In this document: positions 1 through 7,796 of the stretch, piece by piece
How the letters are laid out: each line of letters opens with the position of its first letter
Numbering within the stretch: position 1 is the stretch's first letter
Source of the DNA: an uncultured Oscillospiraceae bacterium
Lineage (GTDB): Bacteria > Bacillota > Clostridia > Oscillospirales > Oscillospiraceae
Length of the DNA stretch: 9,930 bases
Direction: 5' to 3'
NCBI GenBank assembly: GCA_900758315.1
Contig: CAAERF010000343.1
Span: 1-9,930 of the forward strand
Translations under genes and position numbers: made by a program
Notes under the pieces: generated by a model
Databases searched by the model: none
Told to the model about the DNA's origin: nothing
What the model saw: only the letters and a program-made list of their open reading frames with translations

Positions 1-1
1 A

Positions 2-265
2 GTGGTAGAGGCGGATGGACGTGCCTGCCTGCAAGCAGATATTTTTCAGGGAGGCCGTCAAGCCAGTGAGCTGAACAAAATCTTGATTGCGTGGCGGGAA
101 CAGGCGGCGAAGTTGGAGGCCGGGGAGATCACCAAGGAGGACTATGACCGCTGGCGCTACAACTACCCGAAGTACGACACCACCCAGCGGTGGGCCAAAG
201 TCCCCTCGAAGGAATTAAGCGATGCTCTGATAAAAGGATTGAAGAAACAGAGAAAAGACAAATAA
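2..265 (+). CDS. C-terminal part of an unrecognised protein, open at the left edge
   Basis: The reading frame is open from the window edge to a TAA at 263-265, so the true start lies outside. The first in-frame GTG (2-4) has no visible ribosome site and is not a convincing start. The visible 87 residues are hydrophilic, with a charged helical stretch (roughly residues 23-43) followed by a Tyr/Trp-rich patch (DYDRWRYNYPKYD, about 47-59) and a Lys-rich tail. There is no signal peptide, membrane segment or catalytic motif in this piece. I do not recognise the family with confidence. The gene ends just before a strong terminator and about 200 bp from the 3' end of guaA, a known insertion point for integrative elements, so it may be the last gene of such an element. 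That link is inference only. The conserved-looking composition and clean stop followed by a terminator support a real gene. Confidence 0.6.
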   Translation: MVEADGRACLQADIFQGGRQASELNKILIAWREQAAKLEAGEITKEDYDRWRYNYPKYDTTQRWAKVPSKELSDALIKGLKKQRKDK

Positions 266-310
266 CAAAAAAGGTCTTGCCGACTGGTGAAAGTCAGCAA
301 GACCTTTTTC
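266..310. terminator. Strong bidirectional rho-independent terminator
   Basis: A 13-bp perfect stem pairs 268-280 with 297-309. It is extended inside by a 4-bp stem (282-285 with 292-295) and closes on a short loop at 286-291. Read rightward, the right arm ends in a T run (305-309) and would end the gene stopping at 265. Read leftward, the A run at 267-272 becomes a T run. The same hairpin could therefore end transcription leaving guaA, for which no closer terminator is visible. Confidence 0.85.
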
Positions 311-322
311 TTAGGATATGGA

Positions 323-371
323 GGATTTACCCGCAAGCCACCCGTTATACGGGAGTGAACAAAGTAAATCC
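323..371. repeat. Inverted repeat with nested hairpin in the non-coding stretch before guaA
   Basis: GGATTTAC at 323-330 is matched by its reverse complement GTAAATCC at 364-371. Inside lies a smaller perfect hairpin, CCCG-TTATA-CGGG at 341-353. A second, looser inverted pair links CCCGCAAGCC (330-339) with GGCTTTGCGGG (441-451), with one extra base. The stretch 311-460 has no credible gene. Its role is unknown; it could be an integrase arm region, a protein-binding site, or the remains of an element end. Confidence 0.5.
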
Positions 372-383
372 GGTTTTGGTATC

Positions 384-403
384 TGCTATCAATTTGCTAT
401 CAA
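384..403 (+). repeat. Two direct copies of TGCTATCAA, 11-bp period
   Basis: TGCTATCAA occurs at 384-392 and again at 395-403, giving an exact 11-bp period. Short direct repeats of about this spacing are typical of arm-type binding sites for tyrosine integrases near the ends of integrative elements. This fits the position next to the 3' end of guaA, but with only two copies it could also be chance. Confidence 0.45.
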
Positions 404-454
404 ATGCCCCGTTTCCGCTTTAAGACCCCAGTGTTTTCAAGGCTTTGCGGGTTT

Positions 455-475
455 TGTCAGTTATTCCCACTCAAT
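455..475. other. Possible attachment site at the 3' end of guaA
   Basis: The last codons and stop of guaA (GAGTGGGAATAA on the coding strand, 461-472) are the conserved sequence used as a target by many genomic islands and integrative elements. To the left the sequence becomes non-coding and carries direct and inverted repeats. Only one copy of the core is in the window, so a true element junction cannot be shown; the second copy would lie to the left, outside. The call rests on known behaviour of guaA as an integration site. Confidence 0.35.
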
Positions 476-2002
476 TGTCGCAGGAGGCTTAGATGTGATA
501 TCATAGACAATGCGATTAATGGACTTTACTTCATTGACAATACGGACAGAGATCTTATCCAGCACATCATAGGGAATGCGAGCCCAATCCGCTGTCATGA
601 AATCAGTGGTAGTCACGCCGCGCAGCGCCAACGTATAATCATAAGTACGGCCATCGCCCATCACACCTACGGAGCGCATATTAGTCAGCACAGCAAAATA
701 CTGACTGATTTGCGTATCCCAACCGGCTGCAGCGATCTCTTCCCGGAAGATTGCGTCTGCATCCCGCAGGATATCCGCTTTTTCCTTGGTAATCTCGCCG
801 ATAATCCGAATGGCAAGCCCGGGACCCGGGAAAGGCTGGCGCATAACCAGGTAATTGGGCAGTCCCAACTCCCGGCCTAGCTGGCGCACCTCGTCCTTAA
901 AGAGCATACGCAGCGGCTCAATAATCTCCTTAAAATCCACGTAGTCCGGCAGACCACCCACATTGTGATGGCTTTTAATCACTGCGGCATCGCCGGTACC
1001 GGATTCGATGACATCCGGGTAAATCGTTCCCTGAACCAGGTAGTCCACCCGGCCGATTTTCTTAGCTTCTTCCTCAAAAACGCGGATAAATTCCTCACCA
1101 ATGATTTTACGTTTCTGCTCCGGCTCGGAGACACCTGCCAATTTGTCCAGGAAACGCTGCTCCGCGTCTACGCGGACGAAGTTGATATCCCACTTGGCAA
1201 AGGCCGCTTCCACTTCGTCGCCTTCATTTTTCCGCATGAGGCCATGGTCCACAAACACGCAGGTCAGCTGATTCCCCACCGCTTCTGCGACCAGCGCCGC
1301 TGCGACCGAGGAGTCTACGCCGCCGGACAGGCCCAGCAGCACCTTGCCCTGTCCCACTTTTTCCCGGACAGAGGCAATGGCATGCTTGCAGTAGTCGCCC
1401 ATCGTCCAATCGCCGGCGGCACCACAGACTTCATAGAGGAAATTATGGAGCATCTGCAAACCATTTTCCGTATGGTTGACCTCGGGATGGAACTGGACGC
1501 CGTAAAAGCCCCGGCTCTCGTCGGCAATGGCCACATTGGGACAGGCATCGGAATGTGCCATCAGCGCGAATCCCTCCGGCACCTTCGCCATATAATCGCT
1601 GTGGCTCATCCAGGAAATGCCCTGCTCCGGAAGCCCCTTGAACAATTTACAATCGGTCTGATAGTAGGTCACGGTTTTCCCGTACTCCCGGGCAGTGTCC
1701 TCCTGGGCTTCCGTCACCATACCGCCCAGAGTATGGGCCATCAGCTGGCAGCCGTAACAGATTCCCAAAATGGGAATGCCCAACTGGAAAATCTCCGGCG
1801 CATAGCTGGGAGCATCTGCGGCGTAGACACTGTTGGGACCGCCGGTGAAAATAATCCCGATGGGATTCATCGCTTTCAGCTCTTCCAACGGAGTGGTATA
1901 GGGCTTTACCTCGCAATAGACATTGCACTCGCGAACACGGCGCGCAATCAGCTGATTGTACTGTCCGCCAAAATCCAGGACAACAACGAGTTCATGTTGC
2001 AT
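461..2002 (-). CDS. guaA: GMP synthase (glutamine-hydrolysing)
   Basis: Cytosolic enzyme of purine synthesis: XMP + ATP + glutamine give GMP + AMP + PPi + glutamate. The 513 residues match the usual length. The N-terminal class I glutamine amidotransferase domain (about 5-190) has the nucleophile Cys82 in GICYGCQ and His172/Glu174 in FHPE. The ATP-pyrophosphatase domain follows with the P-loop SGGVDSS at 226-232. The C-terminal dimerisation domain (about 390-513) contains [12 protein letters not shown] and ends in the canonical [11 protein letters not shown] chose the ATG at 2000-2002, which gives the family N-terminus ([20 protein letters not shown]), over an in-frame GTG 18 codons upstream that falls inside a stem-loop. 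A ribosome site, AAAGGA, sits about 12 nt upstream. It lies downstream of carB in the same direction, 92 bp away, and may be partly cotranscribed. Identity is certain; whether transcription continues from carB is not. Confidence 0.97.
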   Translation of the reverse strand: MQHELVVVLDFGGQYNQLIARRVRECNVYCEVKPYTTPLEELKAMNPIGIIFTGGPNSVYAADAPSYAPEIFQLGIPILGICYGCQLMAHTLGGMVTEAQEDTAREYGKTVTYYQTDCKLFKGLPEQGISWMSHSDYMAKVPEGFALMAHSDACPNVAIADESRGFYGVQFHPEVNHTENGLQMLHNFLYEVCGAAGDWTMGDYCKHAIASVREKVGQGKVLLGLSGGVDSSVAAALVAEAVGNQLTCVFVDHGLMRKNEGDEVEAAFAKWDINFVRVDAEQRFLDKLAGVSEPEQKRKIIGEEFIRVFEEEAKKIGRVDYLVQGTIYPDVIESGTGDAAVIKSHHNVGGLPDYVDFKEIIEPLRMLFKDEVRQLGRELGLPNYLVMRQPFPGPGLAIRIIGEITKEKADILRDADAIFREEIAAAGWDTQISQYFAVLTNMRSVGVMGDGRTYDYTLALRGVTTTDFMTADWARIPYDVLDKISVRIVNEVKSINRIVYDITSKPPATIEWE

Positions 2003-2044
2003 GACAAGAAACCATCCTTTCTGTTCTCTCTCGATAGGAAACAC

Positions 2045-2082
2045 GTTCTCCGGCACGATATGATACAGTCGTGCCGGAGAGC
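2045..2082. other. Perfect stem-loop between carB and guaA
   Basis: A 12-bp perfect stem pairs 2047-2058 with 2069-2080 (core CTCCGGCACGA/TCGTGCCGGAG) around a 10-nt loop; one G-U and one further pair may extend it. A T run (about 2085-2092) follows on the rightward strand, but read leftward, the direction of carB and guaA, only a weak T stretch follows. It could be an inefficient terminator for carB, an RNA-processing or stability element, or a terminator for rightward antisense transcription. It ends about 43 nt before the guaA start codon. Confidence 0.6.
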
Positions 2083-2094
2083 ATTCTTTTTTAC

Positions 2095-5000
2095 TTAAAT
2101 TTCCGTAATATCAATGGGCGTCAGGTCCACGCTCCGGCCCTGTTCCCGGGCAGTGAGAATGGCATGGGCGGTGTCAATGGCGGTGATACAGAGAATGGAG
2201 TGTTCCACTGCCATCCGGCGAATTTTAATGCCGTCGCCGCCTTCCCGGTGCCGGCGCCGCGGGGTATTGACGATCATATCCACGGTACCGGACTGGATCA
2301 TATCCTCCAGGTTGGGATGGGCTTCACCCAGCCGGTTCACCTTCTTGACCTCGATTCCCGCTTTTTTCAGGTAGTCATAGGTGCCCTTGGTGGCAAAGAG
2401 CTCGATGCCCAGCTCGTTGAGTTCCCGGGCAATGCCAACTGCCTCGCCCTTATCCTCATCCTTTACGGTGATAATCACCCGGCCACCTCTCTTGGGCACC
2501 TTCATATTGGCGCCCTTAAAGGCTTTCAGCAGCGCCTGGGGATAGGATTCTGCGATACCCAAGCATTCGCCGGTGGATTTCATCTCGGGACCCAGGTTGA
2601 TATCTACGTCGGTGAGCTTCTCGAAGGAGAACACCGGCATCTTGCAGGCAAAATACTCCGCCTCGGGGTAGAGCCCCGTGCCATAGCCCAGATCTTTCAG
2701 CTTTGCCCCCAGCATAACCTTGGTGGCCAGATCAATGATGGGCACATTGGTCACCTTGGAGATATAGGGGATGGTCCGGGAAGAACGGGGATTGGCCTCG
2801 ATAATGTAAACAGTGTCGTTATAGATGATAAACTGTACGTTGATCAGGCCGATCACGCCCAGATGCTTGGCCAGATTCCGGGTGTGCTTCAGAATCGTCT
2901 CCTTGTGAATATCGTCCACATGGATGGGCGGATAGACTGCGATAGAGTCACCGGAGTGGATACCGGACCGCTCCACGTGCTCCATGATACCGGGAATCAG
3001 CACATCTTCGCCGTCAAAGACGCCATCCACTTCCACTTCCCGGCCCATCAGGTACTTGTCCACCAGAATGGGGTGTTCCTGGACCGTCATGTTGATGATC
3101 TTCATAAAGTCGATGATATCCTGATCTTTATAGGCGATCTCCATGCCCTGACCACCCAGCACATAGGAGGGCCGGACCAGCACCGGATAACCGATGGCAT
3201 TGGCCGCCGCCAGTGCCTGCTCTGTGGTAAAGACCGTGCGTCCCTCAGCCCGGGGAATTTCGCACTTGTTCAGGATGACGTCAAAACGCTCCCGGTCCTC
3301 TGCTGCGTCCACGCCGTCAGCCGAGGTACCTAGGATTGGAACCCCCATCTCAGTCAGCGCCTTGGCCAGCTTAATGGCAGTCTGTCCGCCGAACTGGACC
3401 ACAGCACCCCAGGGCTTCTCCAGCTCCACCACGTGCTCCACATCTTCGGCAGTCAGCGGCTCGAAGTACAGCCGGTCGGCGATGTCAAAGTCGGTGGAGA
3501 CGGTCTCCGGGTTGTTGTTGATGATGATGGTCTCCAGGCCCATCCGCTTCAGAGCCCAGACCGAGTGGACGGAACAGTAGTCAAACTCAATGCCCTGTCC
3601 GATTCGAATGGGACCGGAGCCCAGAACCAGCACTTTCTTCTTGCCATTGTCCTCCACTACGGCCTCGTTCTCGTCGTCATAGGTGGAGTAGTAGTAGGGC
3701 GTCTGGGCATCGAACTCGGCGGCACAGGTGTCCACCATCTTGAAGGACGGGTGGATATTGTATTTGATCCGCAGCTCCTTGATGGCCTTGGCGTTGGTGC
3801 CCACCAGCTCCGCGATGTAGGTGTCGGCAAAGCCCAGCTCCTTGGCCATACGCAGGGTGCTCTGATCCGGCAGACCCTCAGCCAGCTTCCGCTCCATGTC
3901 CACAATGTTCTGGATGCGGTCAATGAACCAGATGTCGATCTTGGTAATATCGTTGATCTCCTCTGGCGTAATGCCCCGGCGCAGAGCCTCGGCCACCACG
4001 AAAATCCGCTCGTCGTCAATGTCGGACAGCTTGCGGAACACCTGCTCGTCGGTGAGCTCCTTGAGCTTGGGCAGCTGGAGAGAGTGGACATGCTGCTCCA
4101 GAGAGCGGATGGCCTTCATCAGGCCCGCCTCAAAGCTGTTGCCAATGGCCATGACCTCGCCGGTGGCCTTCATCTGGGTGCCCAGCTTACGGCTGGCAGT
4201 GGTGAATTTATCGAAGGGCAGACGGGGAATCTTCAGGACACAGTAGTCCAGCGTGGGCTCAAAGCAGGCGGTGGTCTTGCCGGTCACGGCGTTAGGAATT
4301 TCATCCAGCGTGTAGCCCAGGGCGATCTTGGCCGCCACCTTGGCGATGGGATAGCCGGTTGCCTTGGAAGCCAGGGCGGAAGAACGGGACACACGGGGGT
4401 TGACCTCGATGACCGCGTACTCAAAGGAGTCCGGGTTCAGGGCAAACTGGCAGTTGCAGCCGCCCTCGATCTCCAGGGCACTGATGATGTCCAGCGCGGC
4501 AGTCCGCAGCATCTGGTACTCCTTGTTGGCCAGGGTCTGGCAGGGCGCTACCACGATGGAGTCGCCGGTGTGGACGCCCACCGGGTCCAGGTTTTCCATG
4601 CCGCAGATGGTGATCACGTTGCCGGCGCTGTCCCGCATGACCTCGAACTCAATCTCCTTCCAGCCGGAGATACAGCGCTCGATGAGCACTTCATGGACGC
4701 GGGAGAGGTTCAAACCCCGGTCGCAGATCTCCCGCAGCATCCGCTCGTCGTAGGCGATGCCGCCGCCGGTTCCGCCCAGGGTATAGGCGGGCCGGACGAT
4801 AACCGGCAGGCCGATCTTATTGGCGAAGTCCACAGCGTCCTCCACCGTGTTGACCACTTTGGAGACCACGCAGGGCTGGTTGATGGACTCCATGGTGTCC
4901 TTAAAGCCCTGCCGGTCCTCGGCCCGGCGGATGGAGTCGGCGGAGGTGCCCAGCAGCTTGACGCCGTACTTGTCCAGGGTGCCGTCCTCGTACAGGTTCA

Positions 5001-5298
5001 TGGCCAGGTTCAGACCGATCTGACCGCCCAGGGTGGGCAGCACTGCATCCGGGCGCTCCTTTTCGATGACCTGGGTCAGTGAATAAGTATTCAGCGGTTC
5101 GATATATACGTGGTCGGCGATATCCTTATCGGTCATAATGGTGGCCGGGTTGGAGTTGACCAGAACAACCTCCATCCCCTCTTCCTTCAGGGAACGGCAG
5201 GCCTGGGTGCCGGCGTAGTCAAATTCGGCCGCCTGGCCGATAATGATGGGGCCGGAGCCAATGACCAGTACTTTCTTGATACTTGTATCCTTAGGCAT
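2095..5298 (-). CDS. carB: Carbamoyl-phosphate synthase, large (ammonia-using) subunit
   Basis: Makes carbamoyl phosphate from bicarbonate, two ATP and ammonia channelled from the small subunit; the product feeds pyrimidine and arginine synthesis. At 1067 residues it has the usual length. It shows the expected internal duplication. The first ATP-grasp half (about 1-400) begins with [20 protein letters not shown] (14-33) and carries [20 protein letters not shown] (298-317). An oligomerisation region spans about 400-550. The second half (about 555-935) begins with [16 protein letters not shown] (560-575) and carries EANPRSSRT (834-842). A C-terminal MGS-type allosteric domain (about 937-1067) has Thr970, Thr973, Arg989 and Asn1011 near positions that bind UMP/IMP in E. 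coli; this match is by eye. The start ATG (5296-5298) overlaps the carA stop by 8 bp and has a G-rich ribosome site inside carA, so the two genes are translationally coupled. Confidence 0.98.
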   Translation of the reverse strand: MPKDTSIKKVLVIGSGPIIIGQAAEFDYAGTQACRSLKEEGMEVVLVNSNPATIMTDKDIADHVYIEPLNTYSLTQVIEKERPDAVLPTLGGQIGLNLAMNLYEDGTLDKYGVKLLGTSADSIRRAEDRQGFKDTMESINQPCVVSKVVNTVEDAVDFANKIGLPVIVRPAYTLGGTGGGIAYDERMLREICDRGLNLSRVHEVLIERCISGWKEIEFEVMRDSAGNVITICGMENLDPVGVHTGDSIVVAPCQTLANKEYQMLRTAALDIISALEIEGGCNCQFALNPDSFEYAVIEVNPRVSRSSALASKATGYPIAKVAAKIALGYTLDEIPNAVTGKTTACFEPTLDYCVLKIPRLPFDKFTTASRKLGTQMKATGEVMAIGNSFEAGLMKAIRSLEQHVHSLQLPKLKELTDEQVFRKLSDIDDERIFVVAEALRRGITPEEINDITKIDIWFIDRIQNIVDMERKLAEGLPDQSTLRMAKELGFADTYIAELVGTNAKAIKELRIKYNIHPSFKMVDTCAAEFDAQTPYYYSTYDDENEAVVEDNGKKKVLVLGSGPIRIGQGIEFDYCSVHSVWALKRMGLETIIINNNPETVSTDFDIADRLYFEPLTAEDVEHVVELEKPWGAVVQFGGQTAIKLAKALTEMGVPILGTSADGVDAAEDRERFDVILNKCEIPRAEGRTVFTTEQALAAANAIGYPVLVRPSYVLGGQGMEIAYKDQDIIDFMKIINMTVQEHPILVDKYLMGREVEVDGVFDGEDVLIPGIMEHVERSGIHSGDSIAVYPPIHVDDIHKETILKHTRNLAKHLGVIGLINVQFIIYNDTVYIIEANPRSSRTIPYISKVTNVPIIDLATKVMLGAKLKDLGYGTGLYPEAEYFACKMPVFSFEKLTDVDINLGPEMKSTGECLGIAESYPQALLKAFKGANMKVPKRGGRVIITVKDEDKGEAVGIARELNELGIELFATKGTYDYLKKAGIEVKKVNRLGEAHPNLEDMIQSGTVDMIVNTPRRRHREGGDGIKIRRMAVEHSILCITAIDTAHAILTAREQGRSVDLTPIDITEI

Positions 5299-6397
5299 TG
5301 CGGATGCCCCCCTTCTTCGCCAGTGCGATCATATCCATAAATTCGTCAAAGAGGTAGTCCGAATCCACCGGGCCGGGCGAGGCCTCCGGGTGGAACTGGA
5401 CGGTAAAGATGTTCTTGCCCACATAGCCCAGGCCCTCGCAGGTGCCGTCGTTGACGTTCTCATGCTCCACTCTGGCCACCGCCGGGTCCACGGTCTCTTT
5501 CATGACGTAGTAACCGTGATTCTGAGAGGTGATAAACACCCGCTTGCGCTTGATGTCCCGGACCGGATGGTTGGCGCCCCGGTGTCCGTAGGGCAGCGGG
5601 CCGGTCTTGGCGCCGGTGGCCAAGGCCATCAGCTGGTGGCCCAGACAGACGGCAAAAATGGGCATGTCAGAGGCATACAGCTTTTTCAGCTCCTCAATAA
5701 TCTCCACACAGTCCGCCGGATCCCCAGGGCCGTTGGAGAGCATGACCCCGTCAAATCCCCCGTCCAGAATCTCCTGGGCCGGAGTGTGGCAGGGGAACAC
5801 CGTCACATCACAGCCCCGCCGGTTCAGACAGTTGGTCATGTTGCGCTTTTCGCCGAAGTCGTACAGGGCGATTTTGTAGCCGGTGCCGCCTTCCGCACCG
5901 GGATAAAACTCCTTCTCTCTGGTGGAGACCCGCTCCACGGTGCCGGACACCCGGTACTGCTTCAGCTTGTCCAGTACCTCTTCCAGATCGTACTGCTCCG
6001 CGCAGGTGATCATCCCGTTCATCGTGCCCTGCTTACGCAGGATTTTGGTCACCGCACGGGTATCAATATCCTCAATCCCGGTGATATTATGGACCTTGAG
6101 ATAGTCGTTCAGGCCGCCCTCACAGCGGAAATTGCTGCCCCGCGCCGCCAGGTGCCGGACAATCAGCGCCTCCGCCCAGGGACGGCAGCTCTCGTTGTCC
6201 TCCTCATTGACACCGTAGTTGCCGATCAGCGGATAGGTCATCACGACGCCCTGTCCGGCATAGGACGGGTCCGTGAGAATCTCCTGATACCCCACCATGG
6301 AGGTGTTGAACACCATCTCGCAGATACGGTCCTCCGTACTGCCGATGCTGGTGCCGGCAAAGGTCTGTCCGTTTTCCAAGATTAACGTTGCCTTCAT
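5291..6397 (-). CDS. carA: Carbamoyl-phosphate synthase, small (glutaminase) subunit
   Basis: Hydrolyses glutamine and passes ammonia to CarB. At 368 residues it is typical for the family. The N-terminal CPSase small-chain domain (about 1-145) includes FNTSMVGYQEILTDPSYAGQ (30-49). The C-terminal class I glutamine amidotransferase domain (about 174-360) includes SNGPGDP, the nucleophile Cys251 in FAVCLGHQLMAL, and His336/Glu338 in QFHPEAS. The ATG at 6395-6397 is preceded by an AAGGTGG ribosome site about 10 nt away. It is the first gene of a leftward carAB unit, with a 243-bp region upstream shared with a divergent gene. Two ARG-box-like sites in that region point to arginine control. No PyrR-type leader (terminator/antiterminator pair) is visible, and the neighbours are not other pyrimidine genes. 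Confidence 0.98.
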   Translation of the reverse strand: MKATLILENGQTFAGTSIGSTEDRICEMVFNTSMVGYQEILTDPSYAGQGVVMTYPLIGNYGVNEEDNESCRPWAEALIVRHLAARGSNFRCEGGLNDYLKVHNITGIEDIDTRAVTKILRKQGTMNGMITCAEQYDLEEVLDKLKQYRVSGTVERVSTREKEFYPGAEGGTGYKIALYDFGEKRNMTNCLNRRGCDVTVFPCHTPAQEILDGGFDGVMLSNGPGDPADCVEIIEELKKLYASDMPIFAVCLGHQLMALATGAKTGPLPYGHRGANHPVRDIKRKRVFITSQNHGYYVMKETVDPAVARVEHENVNDGTCEGLGYVGKNIFTVQFHPEASPGPVDSDYLFDEFMDMIALAKKGGIRNA

Positions 6398-6441
6398 ATA
6401 TCACATACCACCTTTTCCTCGACGGTCGCAGTTACGCAAAA

Positions 6442-6477
6442 TGAATAAACATTCGCAAGTAGCTGCATATTTATACA
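6442..6477 (-). promoter_or_regulatory. Tandem ARG-box-like operator before carA
   Basis: Two sites resemble the ArgR/AhrC half-palindrome TGAATnnnnATTCA. TGAATAAACATTCG (6442-6455) differs at the last base. TGCATATTTATACA (6464-6477) has two mismatches, placed symmetrically. Their centres are 22 bp apart, about two helical turns, close to the spacing of paired ARG boxes that bind one ArgR hexamer. They sit 45-80 bp upstream of the carA start codon, and a TATAAA (leftward, 6470-6475) lies within the second box. ArgR control of carAB is established in E. coli and for the arginine-specific carAB of Bacillus. Its application here is inference from sequence. Confidence 0.6.
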
Positions 6478-6491
6478 CACTTGCCCGTGCC

Positions 6492-6511
6492 ATATTCATT
6501 ATTATGAATAT
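6492..6511. repeat. Perfect 8-bp palindrome in the carA/DUF421 intergenic region
   Basis: ATATTCAT (6492-6499) and ATGAATAT (6504-6511) are exact reverse complements separated by TATT. The site lies between the candidate carA promoter and the ARG-box pair. It uses the same TGAAT/ATTCA words as an ARG box but in the opposite arrangement, with ATTCAT first and ATGAAT second. It may be an operator for carA, for the divergent gene starting at 6641, or an AT-rich coincidence. Confidence 0.5.
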
Positions 6512-6539
6512 TATGACACAAAGCGACTTGTTTTTGCAA
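6510..6539 (-). promoter_or_regulatory. Candidate sigma-A promoter for carA
   Basis: Read leftward, TTGCAA (6534-6539) is followed after 18 bp by CATAAT (6510-6515), matching four of six -35 bases and five of six -10 bases. The start of transcription would fall near 6503, upstream of the ARG-box pair. An alternative is TATAAA at 6470-6475, which overlaps the second ARG box but has only a poor -35 (TGAATA). The two cannot be separated by reading alone. Confidence 0.4.
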
Positions 6540-6640
6540 TAGGAAACTTCATTTTCGGCAATCTTTCCGACACAGGCACATATCCCCTCCTGCTTTTGGG
6601 TATATTAACAAAGCTGTACATCTGGAAGGGAGGCACGCCT

Positions 6641-7324
6641 ATGGCCATCGCCTTTGCTCGCACCGTTATCCTATACGCCCTGATCATCGTGGGCATCCGG
6701 CTGATGGGAAAAAAGCAGGTGGGAGAGCTGGAGCCCACCGAACTGGTCTTCGCCATGCTCATCTCCGATCTGGCCGCCGTGCCCATGCAGGATTTTGGCA
6801 TCCCGCTGCTCTTCGGCCTGATCCCCATCGTCACTCTGCTTGCCATCACCATGGCTCTGTCGGTGCTCTCGCTGAAGAGCATCCGCTTTCGCAACCTGAT
6901 CTGTGGCCGGCCCAGCGTCATCATGGAGCACGGCTCCATTCTTCAAAACGCCCTGGCCAAAAACCGCTTTACGGTGGACGAGCTGTTGGAGGAGCTGCGG
7001 CTCCAGGGGATCACCGATTTGTCCACTGTCAAATACGCCATTTTGGAGAACTCCGGCCGAGTCTCCGTCATTCTCTATGAGGCCTACCAGCCCGCCACTC
7101 CCGACCAGTTGGATCTGACGCCGGAGGAAGAAGGGCTGCCGCTGATCATCATCAGTGACGGCCGGGTACTGCGCCAGAATCTCCAGCTGCGGAATCTGGA
7201 TCAGCACTGGCTCCAGCAGCAGCTGGCAGAACATGGCCACACCTCCCCCACCCAGGTATTTCTCCTGACCGTGGATGAGGTAGGGCGCATCTACTACGTA
7301 CCCAAGGAGCGTGGGCAATCATGA
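6641..7324 (+). CDS. DUF421 / YetF-family membrane protein
   Basis: A 227-residue protein of the DUF421 family (B. subtilis YetF, YdfR, YdfS, YkjA and YrbG are relatives). Three hydrophobic segments (about 5-22, 35-50 and 54-79) surround the family motif GKKQVGELEPTELVFAMLIS (23-42). A soluble domain follows, with GRPSVIMEHGSILQNALAKN (89-108) and the FTVDELLEELRLQGITDLS helix region. Biochemical function is unsettled; relatives are linked to spores, including the 2Duf protein of the spoVA2mob operon. The ATG at 6641 was chosen over one 15 codons upstream because GGAAGGGAGG (6624-6633) precedes it by 7 nt and the hydrophobic N-terminus then begins properly. A TATATT (6601-6606) could be a -10, but no good -35 is visible. 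Its stop overlaps the next start (ATGA), so the two genes are probably coupled. Confidence 0.92.
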   Translation: MAIAFARTVILYALIIVGIRLMGKKQVGELEPTELVFAMLISDLAAVPMQDFGIPLLFGLIPIVTLLAITMALSVLSLKSIRFRNLICGRPSVIMEHGSILQNALAKNRFTVDELLEELRLQGITDLSTVKYAILENSGRVSVILYEAYQPATPDQLDLTPEEEGLPLIIISDGRVLRQNLQLRNLDQHWLQQQLAEHGHTSPTQVFLLTVDEVGRIYYVPKERGQS

Positions 7325-7701
7325 AACGACTTTGGATTTCCCTGGTCATTCTGCTGGCCATTTTCGCCGGTTCTCTGGTCAACATCTCCTACGTCACCCA
7401 GATTTCCAACCGTCTGGTCACCGGACTGAACCAGGCTGAAGCCTGCGCGGAAGCCGGAGACTGGTCTCAGGCCCAGACACTGACCCGTCAGGCCCAGGAT
7501 CAATGGGACCGCTACGCTCCCTATCTCTACATGACCCAGTGCCATGGAACCACCGATGAGATCAACACCGGGTTTCGGGAGGTACTGGAGTGCATCCAGT
7601 GGGAGACGGTGCCCGAGTACAGCGCCGCCAACGGCGTCCTGATCGCAGAGGTAGAGCATCTGGCTGAGATGGAAAATCTGACGCTGGAAAATCTACTGTG
7701 A
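7321..7701 (+). CDS. DUF4363-family small membrane-anchored protein
   Basis: 126 residues with a single N-terminal hydrophobic segment (about 4-24) acting as an uncleaved signal anchor. A helical, mostly extracytoplasmic domain follows, rich in Ala, Glu and Gln. It matches the DUF4363 family by architecture and by pairing with a DUF421 gene, an arrangement common in Clostridia. The ATG shares ATGA with the stop of the DUF421 gene, so translation is probably coupled, and no separate promoter is needed. It converges on nrdR, with 95 bp between the stops. No catalytic motif is visible and the function is unknown; a partner or stabiliser of the DUF421 protein is the simplest guess. Confidence 0.85.
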   Translation: MKRLWISLVILLAIFAGSLVNISYVTQISNRLVTGLNQAEACAEAGDWSQAQTLTRQAQDQWDRYAPYLYMTQCHGTTDEINTGFREVLECIQWETVPEYSAANGVLIAEVEHLAEMENLTLENLL

Positions 7702-7728
7702 CCGGACTGTGCCGCAAAATTTCCTCAC

Positions 7729-7764
7729 AAAAGGAGCAGGTTCACCCCTTTGGGCACCTGCTCC
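7729..7764 (-). terminator. Rho-independent terminator of nrdR
   Basis: GGAGCAGGT (7733-7741) pairs exactly with ACCTGCTCC (7756-7764), with a possible short inner CCC/GGG stem in the loop. Read leftward, the hairpin is followed by TTTT (7729-7732). It lies 33 bp past the nrdR stop. No T run follows in the rightward sense, so it would be a weaker terminator for the convergent DUF421/DUF4363 genes. Confidence 0.7.
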
Positions 7765-7796
7765 TCAACGAAAACACCGGCAGCGCGCTCTTTTCT

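Noticed and set aside
2003..2056. Upstream GTG start giving an 18-residue extension of GuaA
   Set aside because: The extension has no family counterpart and the GTG lies in the stem-loop; the ATG at 2000-2002 gives the standard N-terminus and has a ribosome site.
965..5082. Long open frames on the rightward strand opposite guaA and carB (for example 965-2098, 2071-3333, 3433-5082)
   Set aside because: They lie fully antisense to unmistakable guaA and carB, are rich in His, Gly, Gln and Val as expected from GC-biased complementary codons, and show no family motifs or ribosome sites.
5243..6385. 380-codon rightward open frame opposite carA
   Set aside because: Shadow of carA, which has all catalytic motifs; same His/Gly-rich composition and no start signal.
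6398..6640. PyrR-type attenuator or riboswitch before carA
   Set aside because: I found no terminator/antiterminator pair or PyrR-binding-loop sequence between the candidate promoters and carA.
6671..7318. 215-codon leftward open frame opposite the DUF421 gene
   Set aside because: Antisense shadow; the rightward frame has membrane segments, family motifs and a strong ribosome site.
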